64,000 nt of DNA from Favolaschia claudopus (Eukaryota; Basidiomycota; Agaricomycetes; Agaricales; Mycenaceae). The number at the start of each line of letters is the position of its first letter. Position 1 is the first letter of the stretch. This document shows, one piece after another, positions 12,396-23,054 of the stretch. The stretch is from NCBI GenBank assembly GCA_037176885.1, contig JAWWNJ010000096.1, positions 1 to 64,000 on the forward strand. Reading direction: 5' to 3'. Below the pieces are notes generated by a model. The model was given only the letters and a program-made list of their open reading frames with translations, was not told the DNA's origin and ran no database searches. Position numbers and translations under genes: made by a program.

Positions 12396-13697
12396 CTAAA
12401 ACCAGAAGAGGAAAAGCGCCGCGTCGAGTCGAAGGCTAACCTCGTTTGGTATCGGTATGTCCGACTGCATGCCGCACCGAACTTTGTCTGACCCAGGTCG
12501 AGATCCTCTGGTTCTTCTTCGTTGTTTGCGCGTCCTTCTGCGAAGTTTCCGTGTAGGGCTTCCTTCCAGGCCTCTCCTTGCAGTTCGACCCAGGGTTGTG
12601 ATCTGCAGCCTTTCAGCGAAGTCACACAAGCTCTCCCTCGAGGTTCGCGATGACAATGGGTGCTCAACGCTTTCCATTGCGAAGACCGTGAAACAAAAAG
12701 AAAAGAAAAGCGTGGACTGACTAACGGTGAGTCGATGCCAGACAGTCACGGCTGGAACGCAGTGCAGACGGTGAAAAGCCGTGGACGTGTCGCAGACCGC
12801 CGTCTCCGACAACAGGAGCCTGCAAGGGTAGAATTCCCGAGACACGCAGGTCCGTGTACAAGAGGAAGAAATGAGTCGGGCGAGTTCAGGGAGGATCATA
12901 TGGACGACGTTTTCCATGTCATCGAAGTCAACGATGTCTAGTTCGAGATGTCCAAGGGCGTCAAAGAACGCAGCCTCGGCAGGAGGGAGGCGAGTGGCAA
13001 GTTGACGATGATAGAGTGACAGATGTCTCGGGTGTCTCGAGGACGAGCATGGCGTGTCATCGCAGGAAGCATCTTGATTTAACGTGCAGTGTAGCGCTTA
13101 TACATTCGCTGCAAGAGCGTGTAAGACGAGAAGCAGATGTATCTACGCTGATATCTAGGGCGCAGGACTTTGCAGAATAAATCGCAAGCGTTGGCGGTGA
13201 TCTTTTTGCAATTCTCGGAGAGTATCGCAGACGCACTTGCTCAGGTCTTGAACGCGGTGGAAAGGTATTGTGAGGCGAGGAGGTTCCAGACGCAGCAAGG
13301 TCCGCATTGAAGACTGGAGGCGTTGCAAGCGTGGTCTTGGTCGGGAGCGTAAGGTACCTGTCCATTGTGAAGAGCGTATGCACAGGGCTGAGTTGCTGAG
13401 GACGGAATAGGAGTGTCGTTGTCCAGTAGTGCACAGCGCTTCTAAGTTCTAGTATTGTGGCGCCAAGTCCCCAGACCTGTCTGCACGCGGCGCGCGATTC
13501 CTTGAACACCGCCCAGTAAAAGAGCGAAGCAGGACATCAAGGAGAAAGATAAGCAGGAGTGCGGAAGGCAGTTTATCGTCGTGTCCACCAACCGCGTTCA
13601 TGGTGAAGAGAATCGACGCGTGATTCAGACTCGGCGGAGTTGATTTATGCCGTAACGGTGACGGTTGTTCGGCCTTAGCTGAGTGGTGCGTAATCAA
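12396..13697 (-). pseudogene. F-box/LRR-like fragments
   Basis: On the minus strand a clean LRR-like piece runs from about 13005 to 12850 (PPAEAAFFDALGHLELDIVD, then MENVVHMILPEL). This resembles the 'L-x-x-L-x-L-D-I-x-D' C-terminal repeats of the other copies. Upstream pieces (13509-13057, 13697-13449) lie in other frames and show only a weak resemblance to the helix after an F-box. The downstream part (12700-12396) is rich in Arg/Ser and ends without a motif. I read this as a decayed F-box/LRR gene with its N-terminal half largely lost. The identity of the upstream pieces is uncertain. Confidence 0.4.
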
Positions 13698-13901
13698 GTA
13701 TTACAAATCTGCCTTGTCTGAGGTGATCTTTCGCTCTCAGGTCCCTGAGCGCGAGCGTTTTCCTCGAGGCGACAGTGAATCGTTTGTAGTGGGTTCGCAG
13801 AATTCTTCCCCACGTCTATTGATCAACCATTGCCCTCAGCGAACGAATTCGAGGTTAGTAAATTGGAGTCGACCAAGTGCCGGTGGGCCTGTCTAACTCT
13901 G

Positions 13902-13949
13902 AATCAAGTTTATGGTCCATGTCCAAATCAAGTTTATGGTCCATGTCCA
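13902..13949. repeat. 24-bp direct tandem duplication
   Basis: The 24-bp unit AATCAAGTTTATGGTCCATG plus four more bases occurs twice in a row, starting at 13902 and 13926. It is non-coding as far as I can see. A local duplication by replication slippage is the simplest explanation. Confidence 0.85.
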
Positions 13950-14359
13950 GGAAACGAAGGTAAGAAGTGACGCGCTTCGGTCAAAGGAGCAACAGAAGGG
14001 CAAGTCCCAAGACAGCGCCGGCAAAGAGGTCGTCCATGCAAGGTAACCAGGTACTATGAAGCGTACGACATACTAGCTCGATACAGGCAGCACCGTGTAT
14101 GGACCGTGAATCCGCGCAAGGACATAAAAGGCGGCTCCTCAGGTTAAAGTTAGAAGGAATTTCATGTCTTCCTTTTCCGGCACAAGTCGTGTCCATTCTC
14201 GCTAATTCTTTAGACACATTTGGCTTTGCTGTACTACCATAATCGGCTTCCTCATGGTCTCCCGATCCTTTTGTCCTATCCGAGCACTTTGTCGGGCTTG
14301 TTTCTTGGAGATGTTTTGAGCTAGGAGCCGTTTTCTGATGTCAACTCCGGACGCGGGCA

Positions 14360-14366
14360 TATAAAG
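14360..14366 (+). promoter_or_regulatory. TATA-like box
   Basis: TATAAAG lies in otherwise GC-rich DNA on the plus strand about 410 bp upstream of the zinc-knuckle ORF. It could serve that gene if an upstream non-coding or unrecognised first exon exists. The assignment is weak. Confidence 0.3.
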
Positions 14367-14774
14367 GATGTGAAGCTTTCAAAGTCCCTTCAGTGCGATC
14401 CATGCACATCAGTCGATTACTGTGCGCGCCTCTGCCGGAGAAGGCCGCAACGCGGGGGACTTCAGAGGATCTCCAGCTTCAAGCGATCCCCGACGCGTCG
14501 GTGGACAAAGTCATCTTCCTTCCTTGTCTGTCAATTTCGATCTGAGGCGACAACATTCTTTGCAGCTGGCAGTCAGTAAAATCACGACGGTTCCATGCGA
14601 CTCGGGTGACTCTCCGTTCAGAGTGGTGGAGATCAAGGCGAGTTTTCTATTTTCTGGGTCGATTGTTCCCTGTCTCAACTCTGCCTCTCGCGTTCGCTCG
14701 TCTACAGAAGTCAGACGCGCAGACCGGTACAAGTGCATGCTATTCCGTTCTGATACCCGAAGCATACCACGCAG

Positions 14775-15303
14775 ATGTGCGTAGAGTCTTTCCACCGTGC
14801 TCGTGGAGCTGACAGCCGCGTACAGTTGGACAACAGCTACGGCGATTCGAAGTCAAGTCAGGAAGAGGGGTCCACGAAAACGGTTCGGTGTGGGTTTTGC
14901 AAGAAGCGCGGACACTATCGCAAGACGTGCCCCGTTGCTCTGGCGTCAACGCCTGTTTATTACCCTGCAAAGGCGAAGGTGGACTTGCCAACATGTGGCG
15001 TACAAATTGAAGGTCTGTCTCCGTCTCGATGCCGCCAGCAGGACTGACGGCCAAGCTACACAGAATCTCACGTCAGGATAGTCAGGTGTACGAACTGCAG
15101 GCAGCGAGGCCACTACTATAAGACATGCCCGGAACCCCTAAACGCAAAACCAAATACTCCGCGCGTCTCCTGGCGGGGTCGTGGTCGGTGCAGCATATGC
15201 AGAGGAGAAGGCCACAACCGCACGTCCTGCCCCGATCGTCGTTCGAGAAGGGAGTCGCGGGCAGACAAGGCGGATGAAGGTGACTTCAAGAAACCGAACT
15301 GAA
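14775..15303 (+). CDS. Protein with three CCHC zinc knuckles
   Basis: Starting at ATG 14775, the frame carries CGFCKKRGHYRKTC, a C-x2-C-x4-H-x4-C zinc knuckle, at about residues 40-53. After an interruption (in-frame TGA at 15045), the same frame resumes at 15081 with CTNCRQRGHYYKTC and CSICRGEGHNRTSC, two more perfect CCHC knuckles, and ends at TGA 15301. The gap of about 80 bp (near 15000-15080, ending ...CAG) is probably an intron, but the exact splice sites are not certain. CCHC knuckles bind single-stranded nucleic acid and occur in retroelement Gag proteins and in cellular RNA-binding proteins. No Gag capsid, protease or RT sequence is found nearby, so this is either a stand-alone RNA-binding protein or a detached Gag tail. 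The charged C-terminus and spacing look coding. Confidence 0.55.
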
Positions 15304-16050
15304 GTTCGATCTATGGGCGACAGGGCTTGAAAGAGGGGGCAGCGGATGATCACATTGAAGGAAGTAGGGTGCGGTAGAACTGTACTTCGCATCAGTGAAT
15401 ATACGTGAACGGCGAGTCGGCCAGCAGTCGCTTGACCGGGCTCCTCGCTCTAGCTGTTCGTGGTCCCCTCCGTTCACCGCTCGAAGTAGACGGCGGCGTC
15501 AGTGCGCTTCACTGACGCAGAGCCTCTTCATTTCATGCCGAACGGCGTCCGCACGAATCTGTCCCTTGAGTTGACGGCGTCGGAGGTTCACCGAGGTGCT
15601 GGAGCATTATCTTTTTCTTGCCATTGCCTTCGCGTCGCTTTGTGCCATGCCTGTGTATTCAGATAGACCGTGTTCGTTTGTATGCAAAGCCTGGACGCCT
15701 CGGTATTCTGAAAGGGCCCGCCACTAGTTTTTGATATGTATGCTCACTCAAGGTCATTTTGAATATATCCAATACTGTTTGGGTCGACGGACATGTAGAC
15801 AACCAGTCTTTTTCTTTCCTTAGGTGTGTTCGGTTCTTGTTTTGGCGTGAGATGTAGTGGCAGGGTAGTTGTTCGGCGTGCTCCCGTGTCGGTCTTCGAA
15901 GCGGCGAGGACTGTAGGTTCAATGGATGGGTGTTGCGTGGTCGATTTAGGCGACTGGAGGCCAATGCCCGAATGGCGAGTCGACTTCTATTCAATGCCGT
16001 TCGAATACTGAAGCGCAGAGATCATTTAGACGAGTCCGAGCAGTACATAT
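15304..16050. other. No gene recognised
   Basis: About 750 bp between the zinc-knuckle ORF and the end of the exonuclease gene. Open stretches here (for example 15659-15994 minus) have no motif and no convincing splice pattern. Confidence 0.4.
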
Positions 16051-17066
16051 TTAACGCCAGAAGTTACTGAACACGCCGGAGACAAACCATGGGCAGATGT
16101 TGCACGACCACTCTACGTATTTGTCGTTTATGTCCGTGGCGATTCTCATCGCTTTGCCTTCGACGCAGTCGTAGGTCAGCCATTCGCCGGGAATGTAGAC
16201 TTTCCTCTGCATCGCTGTCTCTAGAAGACAGTCGTCGAGAACCCTGTATACCTCGAGACTTGCTTGAGCGTCGAGGGCGGCGTCTGATTGTAAGGTCAAT
16301 AAAGGGTCAAAGCTTCGAGGAGCAGGTGAACGCGTACAGCGGAATAGCTTCTGGACGTCTCGGCCGCCCGTGGTGTCGGTCAACCCGAGATGCCAATCGG
16401 CTTTTTGGTCGGTCTTGTCCATAACGCGGTGCAGGATGTCCCCGACACATCGCTGCATCGACAAAGGGTTGGCGTGTTTCCGATAATGGATCGGGAAGGC
16501 AATGCGTGCCATGTGGCCGATATCGCGGAAGCTGCGCGCATTGACGTGCAACGCAGTCCAGAGCACTTGTGCGTCGGAATTCAATCCCGCGCCGCATTTG
16601 ACGATGGTCGGGTCTTCGAGGATCCTGCGCAGATCTTCGGGGCACGCTGTGAAGGGTTAGCTGAGCCTTCATCGCTTGTATGTTCGTACTTTGCATGGCG
16701 GTCATGTCGAGGACGTAGACTCGCCGCTCGATTGCGATCTGCACTACGCAGAGCTTGGCCTCGCGGGGTTGGTTGCCGCTTCCGGTCTGCCACGAGGGTT
16801 AGGTTTATAGATTTGCAGTTACAGACGCGTCGTTTACCTTGTATTCTGTGTCCAGGCCGACAACAGAGTGAGATTGGATGGAATCGAGGTGCTTGTTGGC
16901 CTCCTCAACGTCCGTGAGGAGGAACGCCTTGAAGGTGAGCTCCAGTGGAGCGAGCTAGAGGACGTCAGTGGTTGTTTGCAAGGACGTTGATGCTCACGTC
17001 TGTCGACCCCAAATTTATTCGAATGGCTGCGGAATCGGGGGCGAAGCGGGGTTCTTGTGAGTCCAT
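16051..17066 (-). CDS. 3'-5' exonuclease, DEDDy type (WRN-exonuclease-like)
   Basis: Five exons join on the minus strand: 17066-16998, 16954-16838, 16786-16690, 16646-16338, 16283-16051, with introns of 43, 51, 43 and 54 bp, all GT-AG and frame-preserving. The product is about 274 residues. Exo I is VVGLDTEYK (D58, E60), followed by KLCVVQIAI, a strand typical of WRN/RNase D exonucleases. Exo II is VKCGAGLNSDAQVLW (D119). Exo III is YAALDA (Y198, D202), created precisely by the fourth splice, which supports the model. All four acidic residues and the Tyr are present, so activity is plausible. The family removes nucleotides from DNA or RNA 3' ends. The start at 17066 is the first in-frame ATG; the frame stays open upstream to about 17140 and a further 5' exon (17293-17150) is possible. 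No helicase domain follows. Confidence 0.8.
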
Positions 17067-17783
17067 GTTCAGTTCGCGAGCGAGGATGTGATTTAGAGCA
17101 GAGTCCACGGAGTCGACGAAATGCACTCCAAAGATTTTATAAGCCAGGAACTGAATAGACGCGCGAGAAGCGGCGAGGTTTTTTTCTCGCCTTCTTTTGT
17201 CGTAGGTTCAAGGAAACTAAAATAGGACTGAATGAGTTCAAATTCCGTAGAAGGTGCTTCATATTGAGTTGCCTCGGCGAAGTTGGACTGCATTCAGAGG
17301 GGTAATTGAGACGCGCGGCGAGTGTTTTTTTTTTCGGCGTTACACACACATTCGTTGGTTGCGAGGAACATGTTTGGACGAGATCCGAGGTGCGACGCTT
17401 GAACCCTGGACGGGAATGGCTCCGTGTAGGGTCTGAAACTGGAAAGCAAGGGAAGTCAAGTAGCGAAGCGCGTCTCCAAGACAAAGCGGACGTGCGTGGA
17501 AGTCTCCAAAAGCGGTCGAGACATTCCAAGGCGAGCAGAAAAAGTGTATTGCCTTAATGGAGTGTGAGGTGACGCCCGATTAGGCTACGCGATTTGCCGA
17601 GGTCGTCCTTGCCTTTTCCGGTGAGATCTGACGAGCTGCAAAGCCCCGATCGTCAATCTGGAGCTTCGGGTCCGAACCTTAATGGTTTCCCTTATTGCGA
17701 GAAGGACAAGGTTTCTGTACCGGGCCGGCGATGTCTCCTTGATCCTCCGACGTTATTCTGAAATGAAGTTCTTCCTCCTTCAG
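17067..17783. other. Upstream region of exonuclease gene; no separate gene
   Basis: A minus-strand open stretch (17293-17093) beginning MQSNFAEATQYEAP may be an upstream exon of the exonuclease gene, but I find no convincing donor site. The rest has no recognisable coding content. Confidence 0.35.
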
Positions 17784-18188
17784 TCACGTCCTTTCGATCT
17801 CCGTACGGAAACATTCAGGGAGGTTGGGTCGTGGGCCATCAACCACCATTGCACACGATCTTGACGTGCTCAAAGACCGGGCAACTGTTTTCAGGCGAGT
17901 TCGAGGTATAGCCGTCATCATAAAACAGCTGTTTGCGAAGACTGTAGTCTTGGGAAAAGTAAGGTCTTGTATGGGAAGATCGTCAAGAAATCTGAAGTCC
18001 AAGAAACAAGAAGGGAGGACGAAAAGGACCAGACCATATAGAGACAGGAGGTCTATCAGAGTTACACTAACATCCTTGAGAGTCGACAGCGAAGACAGAA
18101 GAGGATGTACCCAGAGGTCTTCAATAGTTGCGAGGCAACGATCTACACAATGGTGGGAATTCAGAGGAGGGGTCACGTGTCCCACCAT
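17784..18188 (-). pseudogene. Possible LRR-like fragment
   Basis: An open frame of 134 codons contains HPLLSSLSTLKDVSVTLIDL, a Leu-spaced pattern like the C-terminal repeats of the F-box/LRR copies further left. There is no F-box, no partner exon and no recognised start. This could be a detached remnant or chance. Confidence 0.3.
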
Positions 18189-18377
18189 GTTTCCTCTTAC
18201 ATCGATGTCTTCTCAATTCGGCCGTAACCTCAGTCGACGCGCCTTTCGTCTTCTCTCGCGGCCTGAAAACAACATACAGATAAGGCTGGTGAGCTAACTG
18301 AACGTTCCGTTTGCGGCCATGCCCATTTCTTTACTCCAGGTCTGATCCAGTCACCGAAGATGCCTCGAAGGCGGGCG

Positions 18378-18386
18378 CATAAAAGG
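18378..18386 (+). promoter_or_regulatory. TATA-like box of F-box/NTase-like gene
   Basis: CATAAAAGG lies on the plus strand about 109 bp upstream of ATG 18487. It fits the RNA polymerase II TATA position if the 5' UTR is about 75 bp. Confidence 0.5.
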
Positions 18387-18486
18387 CCAGGGAAGTGACC
18401 GGCCGGTGATGGCGCAGGGATCCAGACTCTTGCGATTCGGTTAGTTCAACCTGCAGTATCGTTGTCTAGCCTAACATTGCACAGTC

Positions 18487-19884
18487 ATGACCGACGAAGA
18501 AGATATACCTTGGACTCGACAACTGCTGTTGCTGCAGTCGAACGCCAGCTCGAAGAGAAAGAAGGTCGCTCTGTGTTCCATGAGCGCGCAGAGACTCTGC
18601 TTTACAGCTCTGGTGTCTCGCCAGCATTTTCGCGAAGTCAGCGAATTCCTGGACGCGAAGGAGAAACACCGCGCAGGTGCGGCAGAGGAAGAGGACTCGG
18701 ACAGCTCTGTTAGCGAGTCCTCTGGCTCCGAAGTAAATTCTAGGGCCGAGGCGTTAGTCTCCATTCTGCTCGAAGCCAGTGAGTTTTCTTCGTATAGCGC
18801 GTGGCAGTCGCTCACTGGTCTTGTAAGAAGATGATTCCCTGCGTGTCCTTTCGTATGCAGGAGACACCGACGACGACCTTCCTGAAGGTCCGGGTCTTCT
18901 AGCGCGTATCCGTGTTCGCCGAGCCGTGTCGCCGGACTACCGCAATCGGGACACGCATGTCGATCCGGAAGTGTTAGAGAGGTCCGCTACGAGGCTGCTT
19001 GCAAGGTTCAAGCTGAGGTTCAGGGACGTCCGTCTCCTTCTCACTGCTGCGCGGTGCGCTATCGTCGGGCCGTCGATTATCTCTCTCGCGCGACCTGACC
19101 TTGCAATGTCCCCTTCCGAACTGGACATAGTGACCGGCAGAGGGAAAGCTCCAGCCGTCGCCGATTTCTTCATTCTAGCCGCGTGCTACAGAGTAGTGAA
19201 GGTCCCCGACGATTCGGACTACGACGAAGTCGAAGGCATTGGATTTGGTCCTGTGTGGAGTCTTGCGCTGGGCGATAATCTCAAGATCAACATAATAGAG
19301 TCGATCACGGACGAACCTCTCGACGCTGTCGTGCGATTCCACTTCACCTGTGTTGTTGCTGCTTGGCACGCAGACGGGATATGGCTTGCTTATCCGGAAC
19401 TCCTCAAGGAGGCGTTAGTCATCACGACGCCTGCAGCGTATCCCATCGAGAGCGGATTCGCGCGTCGGTTCTCTGTGTGGTCTGCATTTCGGAAGTACGT
19501 GGAAGCCGGATTCCGCGTTCACCTCAATGAGTATCCTCGCCCTCACATTTGCGGTGAAGACGTGAATTGTCCTGCAACGCTGTGGTCCTCCGACGATGCA
19601 GGCTGCCGGTTCTTTGCTTTCCCGGAATGGCGATACACCGGTGAATCAGGCCTACCAGACCCGACGTGCTGGACAATGGGCGGTTCTGGGTGTAGCAAAG
19701 GCATTTTGAGGAGGGACGGTGCCCCTGTGAATCTCGTCGTGTGTGCAGACCGTGAGTACCCGAACGGTCAGAGGACAAGAACTGAACGACTGTTTCAGGA
19801 ACTGCGTGGTTGGAGGCAGCTGAGGCGTACCTTTCGTCAGACGTAGGGCCTATGCCCTTCGGTGGCGCTCCAGATTACATGTAA
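18487..19884 (+). CDS. F-box-related / nucleotidyltransferase-like-fold protein with C-terminal Cys/His module
   Basis: Three exons (18487-18778, 18861-19751, 19799-19884; introns 82 and 47 bp, GT-AG) give an uninterrupted 422-residue protein. Residues 1-98 (exon 1) are a helical, acidic-ending N-terminal region (QRLCFTALVSRQHF). Next comes a diverged F-box-like segment, alignable to the clearer F-box of the minus-strand paralogue at 20908-22376. Then follows a nucleotidyltransferase-like core: AIVGPS, where active families have G-S, then SELDIVT and ADFFILAACY. The C-terminal part has HICGEDVNCPA (H326, C328, C334), DDAGC, FPEW and CWTMGGSGC, which probably bind zinc. The last exon encodes SSDVGPMPFGGAPDYM; this tail is conserved in the broken copy at 5810, which supports the splice model. 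In the canonical NTase fold, paired Asp residues bind metal; only one Asp is visible here, so catalysis is doubtful. The function is unknown. Confidence 0.8.
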
Positions 19885-19984
19885 CGAGTTCTGATAGTGA
19901 AATACAACATGACGCGCTCATCTTGTTGCAGCGTAAAGTGTTTGACTTCGGATTGCTTTGCATTGCACAGGGACGCCCACAAGC

Positions 19985-20226
19985 CAGTTGAGGATCCTCA
20001 GGACGCAGACACTGACTTCCACGGGAAGCCTGACTGCTTCAATGAGCTGCCCGGCGAGACAGTCACCGAAATACTGCTGCACTTGTTTGCATGCTTTCAC
20101 ATCAAGACTGTGCTCTTCAAAGCAGACAGATCCAAGCACTGCGAAATATGTGTCCGTGGGAGGCGATCTATACATGCAGATACCGGTTCTAGAACAACGC
20201 CCATGTGTGTTTCGACCCGTGTGTCA
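19985..20226 (+). pseudogene. F-box-like fragment
   Basis: A short frame contains CFNELPGETVTEILLHL, a good match to the first helix of an F-box ('LP-x-E-x-(V/I)-x-x-I-L-x-x-L'). What follows loses the second half of the motif, and the frame ends at 20229. It lies 100 bp after the preceding gene on the same strand. It is probably the remnant of another family member rather than an extra exon, since the preceding gene already ends in its conserved tail. Confidence 0.4.
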
Positions 20227-20907
20227 TAGAAAACGAGTTTTGGTTGGAAACGAGTCGCCGGTCGATGCCTGCTTGTTTGTGGACCGGTTGAACCGCGCGA
20301 CGTGTGTGATGCGTTTCTGGGCGTATATCAACGAAGCTGGGCGTACGACCTCACCTCCATAGATTTCAGCGCATCTCAGTGTTGGGAAACAAGGAGAAAG
20401 TGCGTGAACTCCTACTAAAACGCACTGCGACTCTCTGACTTAAAGACCCTCCCGATATAAATAGGCCTTCAAAGCAGCAAACGGTTTGCGCAATTACCAT
20501 TGGTTAACTAGCTAGTTTGTATGTATCGCCCATCAACTTACAGTTAATGAGATCCTCCTTCGCTAAGTTGCGGGTGCGGGCTTTGAGCGTGTCGTCGTTC
20601 TCGTCCTGGACCGTTTGACTTGGGGCTGAACTTGAAGCTGTTTCTAAAGGCCGCACTTGAAAGCTGCACGCCCTGGACTCGCTGGGCGTCGAGCTGACTG
20701 CGCGTCTTTTCCGAACACGTCGCATACTTGGATTTCTGGAATATGCGGAGGCGCTGAGGCTCTTCTAGCGAAGCACACCGGACAGGATTTTCGGTCACTT
20801 AGGCTCTTCTCAGACGCGGTCGAAAAACGACAAGACCAATGAAGGTGCGTGAGGACAAGCCGTAGACCTCATCAATGAATGAGAACGGAGGTACCGTGAC
20901 AAGCGTA
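20227..20907. other. No gene recognised; one TATA-like box
   Basis: TATAAATA occurs at 20456-20463 on the plus strand, but no recognisable coding exon follows it within 400 bp. The interval separates two convergent members of the F-box/NTase-like family. Confidence 0.4.
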
Positions 20908-22376
20908 TCATTCTATTCCAGGCGCAAAGGCGCGATACAGACTACGGGTATCGAGGAGAGGGTGAAACGCGTCGCCGTGTTGTCGCAGTCGTCGACGGAT
21001 GTCGTCTTTATGCGCCACGCACTGAGTACTGCATGGTGTAGCCGCTACAAGGACGGCGGAGCGGTGGACTGCAAATACAATCGAATAACTCCGCGCCAAT
21101 TCTCGTCTGGAACAGAGAGATGAGTGTATAGCAAGTTCTCGTGAAGAAGCATTACCGTGAACGTCTGAACTCAAGCGGCGAGTGCGGACTCCGTTGGCTA
21201 GATGGCCTTGCGCACACCCGCCGCCTCCCATAGACCAGCATACTGGTGCCGATGCGACGGACTCAGAGGAGTATCTCCACACTGGAAAACGGCTTATGGC
21301 ACAGCCTGCGTCGCAGCTCGTGCGCAGAGTCGCAGGGCAGCTCACGTCAACACCGCAGATGTGGGGACATGTGTGCCCTCGGAGGGAAAGGACGTGCCCT
21401 GCCTGCATGCACTGGCGCATGACTCGCCACATTTTTCGATGCGCAGAGGGCGGGGAGAGGAGCGGAAAGTTGAGCGACGTAGCGTACGCGACCCCGCTAG
21501 CTGTGAGGTTCGCGTAGCCGATCCATAATTCGTTGGCAGTCCAGGCGCTGTACAGGCTTGTTATGGGAGAGCGGGCTATCACATCGAGCGGATTCGAAGT
21601 GTCACATTCAAGCACGATTATCTTGCGCGAGACTGACGTTAGGATCCACACCGCGCAGACGTTGAGGACAGCGACGTTGTCCTCCGAGTCGTCCGACGCA
21701 ATGGTATACTGAGAGGCTAAGGCCAAGAACCGCGCCACTACCGCCCCACACGCCTTCGGTACGACGAGTTCGAGACGAGTCACTTCGAGGCAGTCTTCAG
21801 TCGTTCTCAGGAGCGCGTCTACTGCCAGTCCATAAAATGCGGCGCCAGTGGCGGTCTGCATCATCTTGACGTCCTCGTAGAGGAGGGAAAAACTGGCTAG
21901 CAGTTTGGCGGCGGCAGACTGTAGAGTTTCGGCGGCGAGTGCTGCAGCGTAGTTCGAGGTTTGTGCAAAACGACAGCGGTCGGCGTAAGGGAGATGGCCA
22001 ACAACACGCAGACCCAGTTCAGGGGGCAAATCGGAAAAGCCTTGAAGAACACTGTAAGAAGGCAAGATCAGAGGTGCGTGCACTCGCCTGTGGCATTGGC
22101 AATATTCGAGATCCCTTTCCAGTCGCCGCCTTTTTCTAGGCTGATTTCCTCGCCGGGCAGTCCACTCGTTGCAACTGCCACGGAGTCGAGGTCCGTGTCT
22201 TGTCTTCCATGTCGTCGAGTAGACTGGAGAAAGGAGCTGACCACCTTGAACAGTTCAGCGGATTGGGTGGACGTGAAAAACAATCGCTGCATTGTCATGG
22301 AGGAAAGCAAGATGCGCTTGTGATGGTCGGTCGCGTTAGACAGAAGAAATTGGCCTTGAGCCTTCAGTTGAGACAT
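20908..22376 (-). CDS. F-box / nucleotidyltransferase-like protein (paralogue)
   Basis: Exon 1 starts at ATG 22376 (MSQLKAQGQFLLSN, then MTMQRLFFTSTQSAELF) and matches exon 1 of the gene at 18487. A 3' splice site TTCTTACAG ends at about 22055, and the main exon runs to the stop at 20908. It opens with a clear F-box (FSDLPPELGLRVVGHLPY, then RFAQTSNYAAALA), followed by the NTase-like core (AAFYGLAV, LELVVPKACG, RFLALASQYTI). The C-terminal Cys/His module is HICGVDVSCPA, CDAGC, FPVWRY and CWSMGGGGC. The donor of intron 1 is unclear: the closest GT would give an intron of only 32 bp, and a GC donor is nearby but out of phase. The ending after about 21150 differs from the other copies and may hide a last intron. 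The Asp of the NTase 'D-L-D' motif reads 'R-L-E', so catalysis is unlikely. Confidence 0.7.
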
Positions 22377-22507
22377 CCTGTCGCTGACTGACACTAAAAG
22401 TGAGGTGAGACGATCTGGAGGCAAAGTTTTAATAGGTTAAGGATACCACTGTCAAGCATGGCGTAGAACAAGAGACGGTAAGAAAGCGATCAGCCTGAAC
22501 CGGTTGG

Positions 22508-22514
22508 CTTTATA
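22508..22514 (-). promoter_or_regulatory. TATA box of minus-strand F-box/NTase-like gene
   Basis: On the minus strand the sequence reads TATAAAG, about 130 bp before ATG 22376. It is set in GC-richer DNA, as expected for a core promoter. Confidence 0.5.
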
Positions 22515-23054
22515 AGGAGCGCGCGTTGGATATGTACGTTCGAGGTGAAGCGACATGATAGGTTGACGACAACTTCGACGGTATGTAGAGTTTGGGAGCG
22601 GTGCGTGCCAGTGGCCGTGAGAGGTAAGTGCGTCGCAATTAGGCAAGTGCCATGTTTAGTGATTTCCATTTTGGGAGTGAAGTGTGGGACAAAAAGTTGC
22701 AAGCACGTGCCATGTCTAGTAATTCTCCCCTTTGGTCTCTTCATTCATCTCCCTCTTTACAGGTATCTGCGAAACACGTCCTTTCCTGTGCACGCGAAGT
22801 GAGATGCTTGTTACCGGAGAAGAGCGACGCGGCGAAGGATCGGCGGGTCTCGGTGCTCTGGTCTAAAAGGGAAACCTCTCACTTAGGGATCGTAGAGGAC
22901 TCAGAAGGGTTCTGCGCATGGCGAGTTCTACAACATACGCACAGGGTCCCAAGCGGACATACTTTCTTGGCAAAGCGATGTAGGAACCAGAATAAGGCTC
23001 GACGCACAGCAGCTTCAGTTAAATAGCAGGCGTCGCGAGCTTGCCCTGCCTGCT
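22515..23054. other. Intergenic, between divergent genes
   Basis: This lies between a minus-strand gene start and a plus-strand gene start, so it should contain both promoters. Two near-direct copies of a short string (CAAGTGCCATGTTTAGT at about 22642 and CACGTGCCATGTCTAGT at about 22705) stand 63 bp apart and might be regulatory sites. No coding sequence is recognised. Confidence 0.4.

Noticed and set aside
14775..15303. Gag of an LTR retrotransposon
   Set aside because: No protease, RT, integrase or LTR is found nearby. I left the origin open instead.
19985..20360. Extra 3' exons of the gene at 18487
   Set aside because: That gene already ends in a tail conserved in the broken paralogue, followed by a stop codon at the same place in both.
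20908..22083. Reading the main exon as a complete gene starting at Met 22083
   Set aside because: The bases before 22055 form a good 3' splice site, and exon-1 sequence homologous to the paralogue lies just upstream, so the Met is intronic.
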